NCBI GenBank assembly: GCA_934725855.1
Contig: CAKVCL010000015.1
Span: 1 to 64,000 of the forward strand
DNA from: an uncultured Cellulosilyticum sp.
GTDB taxonomy: Bacteria; Bacillota; Clostridia; Lachnospirales; Cellulosilyticaceae
Direction: 5' to 3'
Length of the DNA stretch: 64,000 bases
Shown here: piece by piece, positions 7,501 to 18,033 of the stretch
How the letters are laid out: each line of letters opens with the position of its first letter
Numbering within the stretch: the stretch's first letter is position 1
The notes under the pieces: generated by a model
What the model was told of the DNA's origin: nothing
Databases searched by the model: none
Seen by the model: only the letters and a program-made list of their open reading frames with translations
Translations under genes and position numbers: made by a program

Positions 7501-8937
7501 TTATGAACTCATTTGTCTTATATCAAATTTTTTTAACTTTTTTTCCTTTTTAAATTGCTCTAAAGCTTCTATTCCTTGAGCGGTTACAGGTTTTAACCAT
7601 TTGCCTGTATACATATGATATTGCATTAAAAAGAAACGAATGGGCTCATCAATATAGCATAACATAAAAATCAAAAGAAATGGTAACTTATAGACTAACC
7701 CACTTAAGCAAACACAAGGCAATACCAAGGCATACATAAATACAATTTCAAGAATGGTGCCATAAGCCGCATCTCCTGCGGAACGGAACGTATCATTTTG
7801 AATCCAATTGCACATACGAATGATCGCAACAATGCAGTAAATTCCAAGTACACCTGTTCCGATTCTATAGGCTTCTCCCTTTAAACTCATAACGGTTAAA
7901 ATCGGCCTGTGCAATGCAAATAGCACCAGACACAAACCTAAAATTGTCATCCCACAAGCTAATACAAGGCGTTTTGCTCTTTCATAGGCTTTATTTAGCT
8001 CACCCGCTCCTACACATTTTCCAACAAGCAGTGAAGCCGCATTTGAAAATCCTGCAAAAAATCCAATGACTAACCCTTCCAGTGTTCTAAACACCGCAAT
8101 TGCCGCAATTGCTTCTTCTGATTGTCTACCAAGTACGACATTAATCACCATATTCCCTACTCCTATAAGCACTTCATTGCAGATAATTGGAAAGCATTTG
8201 ATGAAATATATTTTAATCCACTGTCTAGACCACCTAAAGTGCTCCTTAATTTGAAATAAATAACGATAGCCACTGGCTCTTGAAAGGATTAAAATAAGCA
8301 TAACATTCACAAAGCCTGCACAAGATGTTGCTAAAGCAGCACCTTTTACCCCCATCGCAGGCATTCCTAAATGACCATAAATAAATACCCAGTTCAAAAA
8401 GACATTAGAACTTACAGAAACAATAGCCGCTATAAGTGGAATTTTAACTCTTTCTGTAGAACGTAATAATGCACTCATGCCTGTTGCAAAAGTAGAAAAT
8501 ATATACGCCATGCCAACAGCACTTAGATACTGTGTTCCAATTTCCTGAATAGCCGCTTTATCTGTATAAATGGTCATGATTAACTTTGGCATAAATAACG
8601 CAAGAGAAGCAAAAATAATCGCTACGGTCATCAAACAAGTCATGGTTGTACCATAAGCTCTATTGATTCCTTTCTCATCTTGCGCTCCCCAATATTGAGC
8701 AAAAAATAACATGCCCCCACCAACAAATCCCCAATAACAAGCAAACATTAATGAGGAAAATTGAGCACATAAGCCAACTGCTCCTACAGTGTTTGCTCCT
8801 AATGGTGCAATCATCATGGTATCTATCATACTTCCTGTTGTGGTAAGTAAATTCTGCATAGCTACTGGAATCGCAATCACTGCCAATTCCTTTAAAAAAG
8901 TAGACCAATTAAATTTTCTTGTGTCCATTTTGCTCAT
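7501..8937 (-). CDS. MATE-family multidrug/sodium antiporter
   Basis: This 478-residue, roughly 12-helix protein has the MATE layout: two bundles of six helices with paired motifs (AIPVAMQNLLTTTGSMIDTM in the first half; FPIICNEVLIGVGNMVINVV in the second) and the conserved GFxNAASLLVG segment. MATE proteins export cationic drugs or metabolites using Na+ or H+ gradients; the substrate is unknown here. It is monocistronic, between the 6S RNA and the end of the ATPase operon. The start has AAAGGA seven bases upstream. The stretch 8938-9143 shows nothing further. Confidence 0.88.
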   Translation of the reverse strand: MSKMDTRKFNWSTFLKELAVIAIPVAMQNLLTTTGSMIDTMMIAPLGANTVGAVGLCAQFSSLMFACYWGFVGGGMLFFAQYWGAQDEKGINRAYGTTMTCLMTVAIIFASLALFMPKLIMTIYTDKAAIQEIGTQYLSAVGMAYIFSTFATGMSALLRSTERVKIPLIAAIVSVSSNVFLNWVFIYGHLGMPAMGVKGAALATSCAGFVNVMLILILSRASGYRYLFQIKEHFRWSRQWIKIYFIKCFPIICNEVLIGVGNMVINVVLGRQSEEAIAAIAVFRTLEGLVIGFFAGFSNAASLLVGKCVGAGELNKAYERAKRLVLACGMTILGLCLVLFALHRPILTVMSLKGEAYRIGTGVLGIYCIVAIIRMCNWIQNDTFRSAGDAAYGTILEIVFMYALVLPCVCLSGLVYKLPFLLIFMLCYIDEPIRFFLMQYHMYTGKWLKPVTAQGIEALEQFKKEKKLKKFDIRQMSS

Positions 8938-9143
8938 TCTCCATTCCTTTATTAAAATGCAATTTTTTATGTAATAAACTCTCTTTAGCTACTTAATGAG
9001 CTATGTTAGATAGTGCTGTATCATTATAGTATGATTTGTATCTCATTTAAACCGTCCTAGCACTGATGTATATTTTTATCCATCCAATGTAAATGAATCT
9101 ACATGCTTTTGCTTACTTACATCTCTTATTTTAAAGCCCAAAA

Positions 9144-9173
9144 AAGCGAATACCTTTTTCTAGATATCCGCTT
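9144..9173 (-). terminator. Terminator of the V/A-type ATPase operon
   Basis: An 11-bp stem (AAGCGAATACC with GATATCCGCTT, two G-T pairs) is followed on the minus strand by a T run, 34 bases after the subunit D stop. Confidence 0.8.
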
Positions 9174-9207
9174 CTTTTCTTATTTTTGCCTGTAAAAATT
9201 TCTTTGG

Positions 9208-9822
9208 TTACTCATTTTTACTTTTCACACGCTTTAATCTAAAGAAATCTTCTCTTTCTTTTTCTTCTAAAGCTTCTTGAATGTACTTCACCTGCTCCTT
9301 ATAACGTGGAATTTGTATATGCTGGAGTGCATTGGTACGTTTTTGCGTTTTTTGAATTTCCTTAGCCAGTTTAAAAATAGAATTATCAATTTCTGCCAGC
9401 TCATAAATCATATAACGCACCTGTCTAAATTTTACTGTTGCAGCGTCTAGAGCTGGATTGGTATTATGAAATCCATAAGAGGGCGTTAATGGTTTTTTAT
9501 CATATTTAATCATAGGTACATCAACACCCATGACGCTTTTAAGTAAAATTTCAAATTCTTCGTCTTTAGGAATACTATGGGCGATATTTTCAACATTTTG
9601 AATACCAGAAGTAATGTTTGCTTTTTGTAAGTGATCATATGCTTCTTGAATGGTATCAAATATTTTTCCTTGAATCTCTTTCGCACGATCTACAAGACTC
9701 ATCATTTCTTTGATTAAAACATTACGTTTTTTGTCCATTAATTCAAAGCCTTTATTAGATAGTTCTAAAGAAGCTTTTGCTTTAATTAAATTGGATTTAG
9801 TGGGTGCAACTAATACTGCCAT
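9208..9822 (-). CDS. atpD: V/A-type ATP synthase subunit D (central stalk)
   Basis: This 204-residue protein is mostly two long coiled-coil helices (APTKSNLIKAKASLELSNKG at the N-terminus; RTNALQHIQIPRYKEQVKYI near the C-terminus) around a short central part, the standard build of the rotor subunit inside the A3B3 head. It transmits rotation between the membrane ring and the catalytic head. It is the last gene of the nine-gene operon, three bases after subunit B. Length is typical and no residue looks out of place. In Enterococcus nomenclature this is NtpD. Confidence 0.95.
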   Translation of the reverse strand: MAVLVAPTKSNLIKAKASLELSNKGFELMDKKRNVLIKEMMSLVDRAKEIQGKIFDTIQEAYDHLQKANITSGIQNVENIAHSIPKDEEFEILLKSVMGVDVPMIKYDKKPLTPSYGFHNTNPALDAATVKFRQVRYMIYELAEIDNSIFKLAKEIQKTQKRTNALQHIQIPRYKEQVKYIQEALEEKEREDFFRLKRVKSKNE

Positions 9823-9825
9823 GCT

Positions 9826-11211
9826 TTATCTGCCCCCTTCTCCCTTATAGTACTTATCAAGAAGTTCTGGTTCCACACGGTCAAGTTCAGATTTTGGTAA
9901 GATGGATAAGATTTTCCATCCTAAATCTAAAGTTTCAGCCATGGTTCTATTTTCACTTGGTCCTTGAGCCACAAACTCTTCTTCAAAGGCACGACCAAAT
10001 TTCAAGTAAAGCTTATCGATATCTCCTAAATCATCTTCACCAATAATTTGAGCGAGTGAACGAACATCTTGCACTTTTGAGTAAGATGAGAAGATTTGGT
10101 TAGATAATGCAGAATGGTCTTCTCTTGTATAATCAGCACCAATACCATCCTTCATCAAACGAGAAAGTGATGGCAATACATCAATTGGTGGGTAAATGCC
10201 TTTTTGATTAAGTTCACGACTAAGAACAATCTGTCCTTCTGTAATAAATCCCGTTAAGTCTGGAATTGGGTGAGTAATATCATCATTTGGCATGGTTAAA
10301 ATTGGAATAAGCGTAATCGAACCTTCTGCCCCCTCTAACATACCCGCTCTTTCATAAATCGTTGAAAGGTCACTATATAAATACCCTGGGTAACCTTTAC
10401 GAGAAGGTACCTCACCACGTGTTGAAGACATTTCACGAAGCGCTTCACTATAACTGGTCATATCAGTAATCACAACTAGTACGTGCATGTTTTGTTCAAA
10501 GGCTAAATATTCAGCGGCTGTTAATGCACACCTTGGTGTAGAGATTCTTTCTGTAATAGGGTCATCTGCTAAATTTAGATACATAACCACATGGTCAAGT
10601 ACGCCAGCTGCTTCAAAGCTTCTTGTAAAATAAGCAGCATCATCATGACGAACTCCCATTGCCCCAAATACGACTGCAAAGTTATCTGCATTAGCTCCTT
10701 TAATCTTAGCTTGCTTAACAATTTGTACAGCCAGTTCATTGTGACTAATCCCATTTCCAGAGAAAATAGGTAACTTTTGACCACGAATTAAAGTCATTAA
10801 GCAATCAATAGCAGAGATTCCTGTTTGGATAAAGTTTCTTGGATAACGACGTGCCACTGGATTAATTGGACGACCATTTACATTGTATTTATCCTTTGAA
10901 ATAATGGGATAGGCTCCATCAATCGGTTCTCCAATCCCATTAAAACTTCTACCTAAAATCTCTTTTGAGAGAGGTAATTTTAATGGCTCACCAGTAAATT
11001 TAACACTTGCATTGTCTGTTGAAATGCCTGTTGTCCCTTCAAAGACTTGAACAACTACTGTCTTACCATCTATTTTAATGACTTTACCTTTTCTTAATTC
11101 GCCATTATCAAGCTTGATATGAACGATTTCATCATAGGCAACACCCTCTACATTGGAAAGGACGATAAGAGGTCCTTCTACTTTATCTAACTTTAAGTAT
11201 TCTTTCTTCAT
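9826..11211 (-). CDS. atpB: V/A-type ATP synthase subunit B
   Basis: This 461-residue non-catalytic nucleotide-binding subunit alternates with A in the head. It lacks a canonical P-loop, as expected, with [15 protein letters not shown] in that place. Other family blocks are [53 protein letters not shown] and [20 protein letters not shown]. Its N-terminal beta-barrel begins [11 protein letters not shown]. It is translated 20 bases after subunit A and directly followed by D, inside the operon. Confidence 0.96.
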   Translation of the reverse strand: MKKEYLKLDKVEGPLIVLSNVEGVAYDEIVHIKLDNGELRKGKVIKIDGKTVVVQVFEGTTGISTDNASVKFTGEPLKLPLSKEILGRSFNGIGEPIDGAYPIISKDKYNVNGRPINPVARRYPRNFIQTGISAIDCLMTLIRGQKLPIFSGNGISHNELAVQIVKQAKIKGANADNFAVVFGAMGVRHDDAAYFTRSFEAAGVLDHVVMYLNLADDPITERISTPRCALTAAEYLAFEQNMHVLVVITDMTSYSEALREMSSTRGEVPSRKGYPGYLYSDLSTIYERAGMLEGAEGSITLIPILTMPNDDITHPIPDLTGFITEGQIVLSRELNQKGIYPPIDVLPSLSRLMKDGIGADYTREDHSALSNQIFSSYSKVQDVRSLAQIIGEDDLGDIDKLYLKFGRAFEEEFVAQGPSENRTMAETLDLGWKILSILPKSELDRVEPELLDKYYKGEGGR

Positions 11212-11230
11212 TAACCTTCACATTCCTTTC

Positions 11231-12997
11231 CTATTGATATTTTTCCCTAAGCTCTGCGTAAACTTTTACAATTCGCTCACGAAGATCATCTAGTAATTCA
11301 ATATGGTCATTTGGAATATCATATTTCATCTTCACAACATCCTCAAAAACTTGCTCTTTACGGATTGTTGAAAGTGGGATGCCCATTTTGACGCATTTTA
11401 GTGCGTTTTCATATAAGTCATCAATGACATGAAGCATCTTATATTGTTTTTCTAAACTAACGTAGGTATCCTCTTTATGTAACGCATTTTGTTGTAAGAA
11501 ACCTTTTTTAATCGTTCTTGCAATTTCAAGAACTAATACTTGGTCATTAGGTAAAACATCTTCACCTACTAATTGAACGATTTCATTTAATTTTTCTTCT
11601 TCTTGAAGTAAACGTACCATTTTAGCACGAAGACTTAACATATCTGGTGCCACATTATCACGATACCAATCCTCAAGTAAAGTAACATAACCACTATAAC
11701 TGGTTAAATAGTTGATAGATGGATAGTGTCTTGCATAAGCTAATTTTTTATCTAGTGCTAAGAACGCACTTACAAAACGCTTTGTATTTTCAGTAACAGG
11801 CTCTGAGAAATCTCCACCAGCTGGAGAAACAGCCCCAATGATTGTAACAGATGCTTCTTCTCCTGCTAAAGTTTCCACACAACCTGCTCTTTCATAGAAC
11901 TGAGCTAAACGAGATGGAAGGTAAGCAGGATATCCTTCTTCTGCTGGCATTTCTTCAAGACGACCAGAGATTTCACGAAGCGCTTCTGCCCATCTTGATG
12001 TAGAGTCCGCCATGATAGCAACATCATAACCCATATCTCTAAAATATTCAGCCATTGTAATCCCTGTATAAATACTTGCTTCACGAGCAGCAACTGGCAT
12101 ATTTGAAGTATTCGCAATCAAAATGGTTCGTTCCATCAATGGACGGTTCGTTCTTGGGTCAATAAGGGCTGGGAATTCTTCAAGAACATTGGTCATCTCA
12201 TTGCCACGTTCACCACATCCGATATAAACGATAATATCAGCATCTGACCATTTAGCAAGTTGATGTTGTGTAACCGTTTTACCTGTACCGAATCCACCTG
12301 GAAGACCTACTGTTCCCCCTTTTGCAATCGGGAAGAAAGAGTCAATAACACGTTGCCCGGTTATAAGTGGCTTATAAATCGGTATACGTTTACGTGTTGG
12401 TCTAGGACGACGTACTGGCCATTTTTGAACTAATGTTAAGTTGTGCCTGTTGCCAAATGCATCTTCTATTACAACGATCGTATCATTGAGTTTATATTTT
12501 CCACTTGGCTCAACACTTACAACCGTACCACTTAGTGTAGGTGGTACCATAATCTTATGTAATATACTTTGTGTTTCTTGTACTTTAGCGTAGAATGCAC
12601 CTGCTTCAAGTTCATCGCCTACCTTGGCAGTTACTTCTACCTCCCACTCTTTCTCTTCATCAATAGAAAGAAGACCAATACCTTCTGGAATAAAGTCCTT
12701 GGATAATTCTTGAATCTTTTTAAGTGGTCTTTGAATCCCATCAAACATATTACTAAGCATGCCAGGTCCTAATGATAAAGAAAGCGGTGCACCTGTTGAT
12801 GTAATTTGTTCCCCTGCACTAAGTCCTTCTGTTTCTTCAAAAACCTGAATCGTAGCAATATCACCATCTAATGAAACCACTTCACCGATTAACTGTCTTT
12901 TACCAACTGTTACCATTTCATTAACTTTGAAGTTAGACATATGACTTCCCTTAACAACTGGACCGTTAATGAGTTCAACTGTACCAAAATTACTCAT
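11231..12997 (-). CDS. atpA: V/A-type ATP synthase catalytic subunit A
   Basis: This is a 588-residue catalytic subunit. The true start is the ATG at 12997 ([15 protein letters not shown]): it follows GGAGAGGTGGG and overlaps the end of subunit E by eight bases; an in-frame extension of 21 residues upstream lies within E and is not expected. The A-type insertion (non-homologous region) is present after residue 110. The P-loop reads GGFGTGKT where most relatives have G-P-F-G-(S/A)-[20 protein letters not shown] and [21 protein letters not shown] are canonical. It hydrolyses or makes ATP at the A-B interfaces. Confidence 0.96.
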   Translation of the reverse strand: MSNFGTVELINGPVVKGSHMSNFKVNEMVTVGKRQLIGEVVSLDGDIATIQVFEETEGLSAGEQITSTGAPLSLSLGPGMLSNMFDGIQRPLKKIQELSKDFIPEGIGLLSIDEEKEWEVEVTAKVGDELEAGAFYAKVQETQSILHKIMVPPTLSGTVVSVEPSGKYKLNDTIVVIEDAFGNRHNLTLVQKWPVRRPRPTRKRIPIYKPLITGQRVIDSFFPIAKGGTVGLPGGFGTGKTVTQHQLAKWSDADIIVYIGCGERGNEMTNVLEEFPALIDPRTNRPLMERTILIANTSNMPVAAREASIYTGITMAEYFRDMGYDVAIMADSTSRWAEALREISGRLEEMPAEEGYPAYLPSRLAQFYERAGCVETLAGEEASVTIIGAVSPAGGDFSEPVTENTKRFVSAFLALDKKLAYARHYPSINYLTSYSGYVTLLEDWYRDNVAPDMLSLRAKMVRLLQEEEKLNEIVQLVGEDVLPNDQVLVLEIARTIKKGFLQQNALHKEDTYVSLEKQYKMLHVIDDLYENALKCVKMGIPLSTIRKEQVFEDVVKMKYDIPNDHIELLDDLRERIVKVYAELREKYQ

Positions 12998-13634
12998 TTG
13001 TTTCTTCACCCACCTCTCCAATTGCATTTGAGATTTTTTCAATAATATGTTCTTTAGCATCTTCTATAACCTGTAGCATGCTCTCATCAATACGTGTGTT
13101 AGAAGTACGATCCTCAATCACAAGCCCTCCTAGAATAGGGGTTTGGGCTACTTCAAAATCTACTCGGTCAATAGTAATGCCTATTCCATTTAATCCTTTT
13201 TTAATCTCTTCTAAATGATTGTCATAGTCATTTTGTGCTAAATAAACAACTAAATTATTTTTACCTTCTGCAAGTTCTTTTAACCCTGAAATGACTTGAT
13301 TAAGATAGGTTAAGTACTCAGGTGTTTTTGTAAAAGCAACGACCTTTTCTTCTAAAGCCTTTAAAAATCTTTCAGTCACTTCTCTCTTGACTTGCATCGC
13401 TTCTTTCTTACTAGATAAGCGGCCTTTACTAATAAGTTCTACTTTCTTTGTTTCAGCTCGCCTTCTAGCTTGCTCTACAATTTCAGTTGCTTCTTTATCC
13501 ACAGCAAATTTATTTTCTGCTATTTTCTTTTCGAATTCTTTTTCTAGCTCTGCAAGCTTTTCATCCATTTCTTCTTTTATATCTTGGTTTAAAAGCTTAG
13601 AAAACAATGTAAGTTTTTGTTCGATTGTAACCAT
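12990..13634 (-). CDS. atpE: V/A-type ATP synthase subunit E (peripheral stalk)
   Basis: This subunit of about 214 residues has an N-terminal charged coiled coil (about residues 15-85, Glu/Lys/Ala-rich) and a C-terminal globular part ending GGLVIEDRTSNTRIDESM, the signature of subunit E that binds the top of the head. Start 13634 (MVTIEQKLTLF) is chosen because AGAGGTG is spaced six bases before it; a GTG at 13643 lies inside that ribosome site. The stop overlaps the start of subunit A. Confidence 0.92.
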   Translation of the reverse strand: MVTIEQKLTLFSKLLNQDIKEEMDEKLAELEKEFEKKIAENKFAVDKEATEIVEQARRRAETKKVELISKGRLSSKKEAMQVKREVTERFLKALEEKVVAFTKTPEYLTYLNQVISGLKELAEGKNNLVVYLAQNDYDNHLEEIKKGLNGIGITIDRVDFEVAQTPILGGLVIEDRTSNTRIDESMLQVIEDAKEHIIEKISNAIGEVGEETNE

Positions 13635-13645
13635 ACATTTCACCT

Positions 13646-13954
13646 CTATATACGGATTCCTACAGAGTCTCTAATATAATTTGTAATTACATCTAAGCCT
13701 CTTGTTGTGCCATGTCTATCTGGAATTTCAATAATCAATGGCTTTTTATTTTTTATCTTATACTCCATGATAACATCTGGAGCTAAATCGACAATCTTCT
13801 CAGTTAAAATAATAATACCAACTTCACTATCTGTTGTTGCTTTCTTTAACGCCTCTAAAACTTCTTCCTTCTCATGAAGAAGGAGGCCTTCCATACCTGC
13901 TAAACGTAACCCTACCCAGGTATCATGATTATCACTTATAAAAAAGGACTTCAT
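13646..13954 (-). CDS. atpF: V/A-type ATP synthase subunit F
   Basis: This 102-residue protein has the small Rossmann-like fold of subunit F: VGLRLAGMEGLLLHEKEEV, a central EVGIIILTEKIVDLAP strand-helix, and a C-terminal helix (RDSVGIRI). It binds subunit D in the rotor and regulates activity. It lies between K and E in the operon, separated from E by 11 bases. Confidence 0.9.
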   Translation of the reverse strand: MKSFFISDNHDTWVGLRLAGMEGLLLHEKEEVLEALKKATTDSEVGIIILTEKIVDLAPDVIMEYKIKNKKPLIIEIPDRHGTTRGLDVITNYIRDSVGIRI

Positions 13955-14005
13955 TTTTTGCCTCCTTTATTGCTATTCTTTTCATCCAACTTATCACACT
14001 GAATA

Positions 14006-14440
14006 TTATACGAATAAGATTAAGATAGAAATAATCATACCATAAATAGCAATACCTTCAGCCATACCTACGAAGATTAATGTTTTACCTAAGATTGTTG
14101 AGTCTTCTGATACTGCCCCGATAGCAGATGAACCTGTAGAACCTACGGCAACACCTGTACCAATTGTAGCAAGTCCTGTACTAAGAGCTGCTGCTAAGAA
14201 TTTTAAGCCATCACCAAGAGTTAATCCAGCACCTGTTGCAGCTTCAGCTGTTTCTGCTGCTAGTACCACATCATTAGCACCTACAATTAAGAAGCACACC
14301 ACTACTGCACTAAACATGCCAAGTGAAGTTAACATATGAGATTTAACATTTCCACTTTTGCCACTCTTTACTGCTCTTACGCCATATAAAACTGTTCCTA
14401 CTGCGATCATTGCTGCTAAAATTACCATTAATTGCATCAT
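14006..14440 (-). CDS. atpK: V/A-type ATP synthase proteolipid subunit K (c-ring)
   Basis: This is a 144-residue membrane protein with four hydrophobic segments. The C-terminal hairpin (about residues 70-144) is a standard c-subunit: Gly-rich TIGTGVAVGSTGSSAIGA and the ion-binding Glu in VGMAEGIAIYG. The N-terminal hairpin is degenerate and lacks an acidic residue, so there is one ion site per four helices, as in duplicated V-type rings. I see no Gln in the first helix of the C-terminal hairpin where Na+-specific rings usually have one, but ion choice cannot be settled by eye. Confidence 0.9.
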   Translation of the reverse strand: MMQLMVILAAMIAVGTVLYGVRAVKSGKSGNVKSHMLTSLGMFSAVVVCFLIVGANDVVLAAETAEAATGAGLTLGDGLKFLAAALSTGLATIGTGVAVGSTGSSAIGAVSEDSTILGKTLIFVGMAEGIAIYGMIISILILFV

Positions 14441-14477
14441 TTTTCATATCCCCTTTTTATTAATTTACGATTTTATG

Positions 14478-16451
14478 TTATTTAACAATTTTGATGGGTT
14501 CGTAGGCAATGCCATCTCCACCAAAGTATTTGCTAAACATCTCATAATATTGAAGTCTTAGCCCTTGAATAAATACAACTAAGCCTTCTAGTACAAGAAT
14601 CAATATATTTCCAAGTAAAAGAATAATAAATTCTGGAATACCACTTGGAACCATCTCAGCCATTACCTTAAATGCCATAAACAAACCCGCATGATTAAGT
14701 GCAAATGCTCCCACACGGATGAATGAAATAGAGTTACTCAATGTAGAAAGAATTGTTTCTACCCCTTCAAATCCACTTTCAATATAATAAGAGCCCTTGT
14801 CTCCACTAATAAGTGGTCTTACGCCTTCAATTAAATGAGTAATTGGCTCTTTAAATACCATAATAACAAGCATTGTTATCATCATTAATACTGGAACAAT
14901 AAAGCTTACTGGAATAACGTTCATAATTGCAAGAACGGTGCAAATAAGTCCCATAAAGAAAATATATCCTGCTATGCCGTTCTTTCCAAAGAACGCACTC
15001 TCAATATCATGTCTTCTTAGTGCATTAATAATACCCAGTAAAAATGATACGGTTAATACAGCCACACCAAATGCTACACCCGCAATCAAAATAGGCATAA
15101 TATTGTTGGTATTAAGTGGTCCACCATGAACCAATGCAATATTTTTAAGCCATTCGATATCTTCTAAACCAAAGATACTGCCATATACCACACCAAAAAT
15201 CATTGAACTAAGACCTAAACGTGTTAAAACTCCTGAAGCTTCTGGTATTTTCTTGGCTAAAAGAAGACCTGCTAAGAAATAAACAAAGCCTTGACCAATA
15301 TCCCCAAACATAATACCAAACATTAAGCAAAATGTAATCGATAAGAATGGTGTTGGATCAATTTCTTGATAACTTGGTAAGCCATAAAGCTTAACAATGA
15401 GTTCAAAAGGCTTACTAAACCAATTATTATTTAGCATGGTTGGTGGTTTAACCTCATCACCAATTTCATCAGGTTTACGTGCCATCATCACATATTTATC
15501 AGTTACATCAGCAATTCGCTCTTCAAGCTTTTTATAATCTTTCGCACGAATCCAAGCATTTAAAACAAATACCGTGTTGCCCGTTACCGTTTGGTTTTCA
15601 AGCTCTAAAATTCTAAGCTCTAGTTGTAAGCGTGTATAGATTTTATTGATTTTCATAACAAGCTCAGATTTTGAATCAAATAAATCTTTCTCTAAAACGG
15701 AAATCTGCTTTTTAACGATTTCTATTTTCTTTGCATTATTACTTTTACAAGCTTCAAGATCCCCTTCAAGCTCTGTACCTATATCTACTTTGTGCCAACT
15801 TAAAGATTTTAAAAGCCTCTTGGTTTCGTCTTTGAGTTCATTTAAATAAAAGACCATATAAATGTCTTCTCTTGAATCAACAATCTCGCCAATTTGTAAT
15901 ACTAAGGCACTCATATTTTCATAGTTTTTCTTAATATGTAAGCTATTATCTTTGGACATGGTTCCAATTTCATATTGAATATACTCAAGTCCACTTAATG
16001 TTGTGAAATTTACCTTTTGATTGATATAACCTAGGATTTCACTAATTTCCTCTAAACTTCTAAGTTGTTTTTTCTTTTCATTCATGCTATCAATACTAGG
16101 TGTTAACCCCGTAATTAATGCTTGTAAATCTGCTAAGGCCTCATCTCTTGAATAACTTTTGACACTATCTCTTATAACATTCATTTTCATCTCTAAGTTA
16201 CTCGTAATTTTTTCTAATTCAGCTAAGCCACTCTGACAGGCATTTTCAATTGTTGCTTTATCCTCTTGAATTACTTTACCTGCTGCTGGAAGCATCGCTT
16301 CATATTCATGCATAATGTAGTTATTGGCATAACTTTCACCATGCTCTGAATCCACATGAATTTTTTCACAAAGCACCAGCTCTTGCAAAATATCATGCTC
16401 ATTTGCCCTAGCCCCTACTAAACTCAGTAGTTTCATCTTTTCAATTGCCAT
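14478..16451 (-). CDS. atpI: V/A-type ATP synthase subunit I (a-subunit)
   Basis: This 657-residue protein has an N-terminal soluble half with coiled coils (about residues 1-340) and a C-terminal membrane half of about seven helices. Conserved parts are PTPFLSITFCLMFGIMFGDIG and the LSNSISFIRVGAFALNHAG helix that carries the essential Arg of the ion half-channels. It forms the stator against the K ring. It lies between subunits C and K, with a strong GGAGG-type ribosome site before the ATG. Confidence 0.95.
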   Translation of the reverse strand: MAIEKMKLLSLVGARANEHDILQELVLCEKIHVDSEHGESYANNYIMHEYEAMLPAAGKVIQEDKATIENACQSGLAELEKITSNLEMKMNVIRDSVKSYSRDEALADLQALITGLTPSIDSMNEKKKQLRSLEEISEILGYINQKVNFTTLSGLEYIQYEIGTMSKDNSLHIKKNYENMSALVLQIGEIVDSREDIYMVFYLNELKDETKRLLKSLSWHKVDIGTELEGDLEACKSNNAKKIEIVKKQISVLEKDLFDSKSELVMKINKIYTRLQLELRILELENQTVTGNTVFVLNAWIRAKDYKKLEERIADVTDKYVMMARKPDEIGDEVKPPTMLNNNWFSKPFELIVKLYGLPSYQEIDPTPFLSITFCLMFGIMFGDIGQGFVYFLAGLLLAKKIPEASGVLTRLGLSSMIFGVVYGSIFGLEDIEWLKNIALVHGGPLNTNNIMPILIAGVAFGVAVLTVSFLLGIINALRRHDIESAFFGKNGIAGYIFFMGLICTVLAIMNVIPVSFIVPVLMMITMLVIMVFKEPITHLIEGVRPLISGDKGSYYIESGFEGVETILSTLSNSISFIRVGAFALNHAGLFMAFKVMAEMVPSGIPEFIILLLGNILILVLEGLVVFIQGLRLQYYEMFSKYFGGDGIAYEPIKIVK

Positions 16452-16469
16452 GTATACTCCTCCACTCCT

Positions 16470-17507
16470 TTATATAGTATGGACTAAATACCTTCCTAAT
16501 TCACTTTCTCCAAGCTCATACCTTATTCCCTCTGTTAGTGCCACTAAGTCATTCATTTCCACTCCTAATAAAGCAATATAGGCTAAAGAAGCTGCAATGC
16601 TTTCATTATCCTTATCCATTCGTGTTGCAAATTTATAAAGATAACGATCTGTCATGCAATCTAAAAACACATCATTCTGCTCTTTGAATAGTGGATATCT
16701 TAAATATTTTTCTACAAGCTTTTTAAAGTCATCTATATTTTTCGAATAACTTAATTTTTTAAGTTTCTGATAGGTAAGCTTACTACCATTTGGTATACTA
16801 TAAATCAAGATTTCTTCAGGTGAAATTTCATAGTATTTAAGTGCTCTATAGATCCATTGGGCATTTAAAAAATCTATTTTTGTTCCTACCATTCTTTTGG
16901 CTAACTTTTCATCGCGTCCTTTAAGTCTGGATGCCTTTTCAATGAGTTCATTATAAAATAAAACATAAAGTTTCATTTCCATATGAAATTCTCTTTTAGT
17001 AACATCCTCAGCTGACATATTTCTAAGTGCCAAGTAGTAGCAAGTATCTCTTAAAGCCTCAATAAATTGATTTGTATTCTTTGAGCTTAAAAGCTTATGA
17101 TAATTAGCCAAACTATGTTTTTCAGAATGAACAAATAATTCTTCGATTCCTTTTAAATCATCTTGTTTAGATATGGTTCTTAAAATAAGCCCTAAATCAC
17201 TAATCTCATACTCCATTAAAAAAGTCTTAAAGAACTCTTTATAACTTCCAGAAAAATAGTGCATCATATCTTCTATTTCATTCACACAGTAACGATTTAA
17301 GATAATCTCTAAATCAGAACGATGAATATCTGTTGATTTATACTGTGCCATCTGCTCTTTATAACCTACTCTTTTTTTGAGGAAATCAATTACTTGAGGT
17401 ACTTCCTGATACTGAATGATTTTATGCCATTCATTTTTTGAAAGTAATGTCCTTTTTTTAGCATGAAGTTTGGTATTCATAGCTCTATAAGATGCAAAAG
17501 GATTCAT
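16470..17507 (-). CDS. atpC: V/A-type ATP synthase subunit C (rotor socket, AC39-like)
   Basis: This is an all-helical protein of about 345 residues (MNPFASYRAMNTKLHAKKRT at the start, EDMMHYFSGSYKEFFKTFLM, GVEMNDLVALTEGIRYEL near the end) that couples the central stalk to the K ring. The start at 17507 is set by GGAGGG five bases upstream; an upstream in-frame Met would overlap subunit G. The gene begins one base after the G stop codon, suggesting translational coupling. Placing C before I, K, F and E differs from the Enterococcus ntp order. Confidence 0.9.
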   Translation of the reverse strand: MNPFASYRAMNTKLHAKKRTLLSKNEWHKIIQYQEVPQVIDFLKKRVGYKEQMAQYKSTDIHRSDLEIILNRYCVNEIEDMMHYFSGSYKEFFKTFLMEYEISDLGLILRTISKQDDLKGIEELFVHSEKHSLANYHKLLSSKNTNQFIEALRDTCYYLALRNMSAEDVTKREFHMEMKLYVLFYNELIEKASRLKGRDEKLAKRMVGTKIDFLNAQWIYRALKYYEISPEEILIYSIPNGSKLTYQKLKKLSYSKNIDDFKKLVEKYLRYPLFKEQNDVFLDCMTDRYLYKFATRMDKDNESIAASLAYIALLGVEMNDLVALTEGIRYELGESELGRYLVHTI

Positions 17508-17508
17508 A

Positions 17509-17826
17509 TTATCCCTCCACTCTAAATAGTTCGTTAAAAACCTCATTTAATAAAGTTTCTTCTATTTTCAAATAACGATTTTGTGTTTCTAAAGCAGACT
17601 TTCTGCATTTTTCAGTTTCCAAGTGATTTCCTGTTTCACCTGTCATGATGATCTGATTGTAGATTTCTTCTGCTTGTTTATTGGCACTTTGAATTTTCTC
17701 TTCTCTATATGCCAACATCTCACTTTCATATTTCTGCCGTTTTTCTTTCAGAGCTCTATCACTGTTTGCTCTATTACTAACTGCAACGGAATCAATTTGA
17801 GCAATCTGTTTGATAATCTCTTCCAT
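17509..17826 (-). CDS. V/A-type ATP synthase subunit G/H (peripheral-stalk coiled coil)
   Basis: This 105-residue, almost entirely charged coiled-coil protein (EKRQKYESEMLAYREEK, SANKQAEEIYNQI) is the first gene of the ATPase operon and partners subunit E in the peripheral stalk. Identification rests on position, size and coiled-coil character more than on strict motifs. GGAGAG precedes the ATG. The 207 bases upstream (17827-18033) hold the operon promoter region, but I could not pick a convincing -35/-10 pair. Confidence 0.8.
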   Translation of the reverse strand: MEEIIKQIAQIDSVAVSNRANSDRALKEKRQKYESEMLAYREEKIQSANKQAEEIYNQIIMTGETGNHLETEKCRKSALETQNRYLKIEETLLNEVFNELFRVEG

Positions 17827-17985
17827 AATTTTTCTCTCCTATGTCATAGTTTTATATCTCACCTCTATTTTATCATCTTATCAAACAAAATAAAGTAAAT
17901 TTTTTGTATACCTATATGATTTTCTTACAGTATTTTCCAAAATCTCAATCTACATTTATTTTTATATAAACAATTGCACAAAAAA

Positions 17986-18020
17986 AGTAGATGATCCTTC
18001 ACTTTTTCTAATCATCTACT
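17986..18020 (-). terminator. Terminator after the small membrane-protein gene
   Basis: AGTAGATGAT pairs with ATCATCTACT around a 15-base loop, with a T run on the minus strand, shortly after the stop at 18034. Confidence 0.8.
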
Positions 18021-18033
18021 ATTAAAGTGTATT

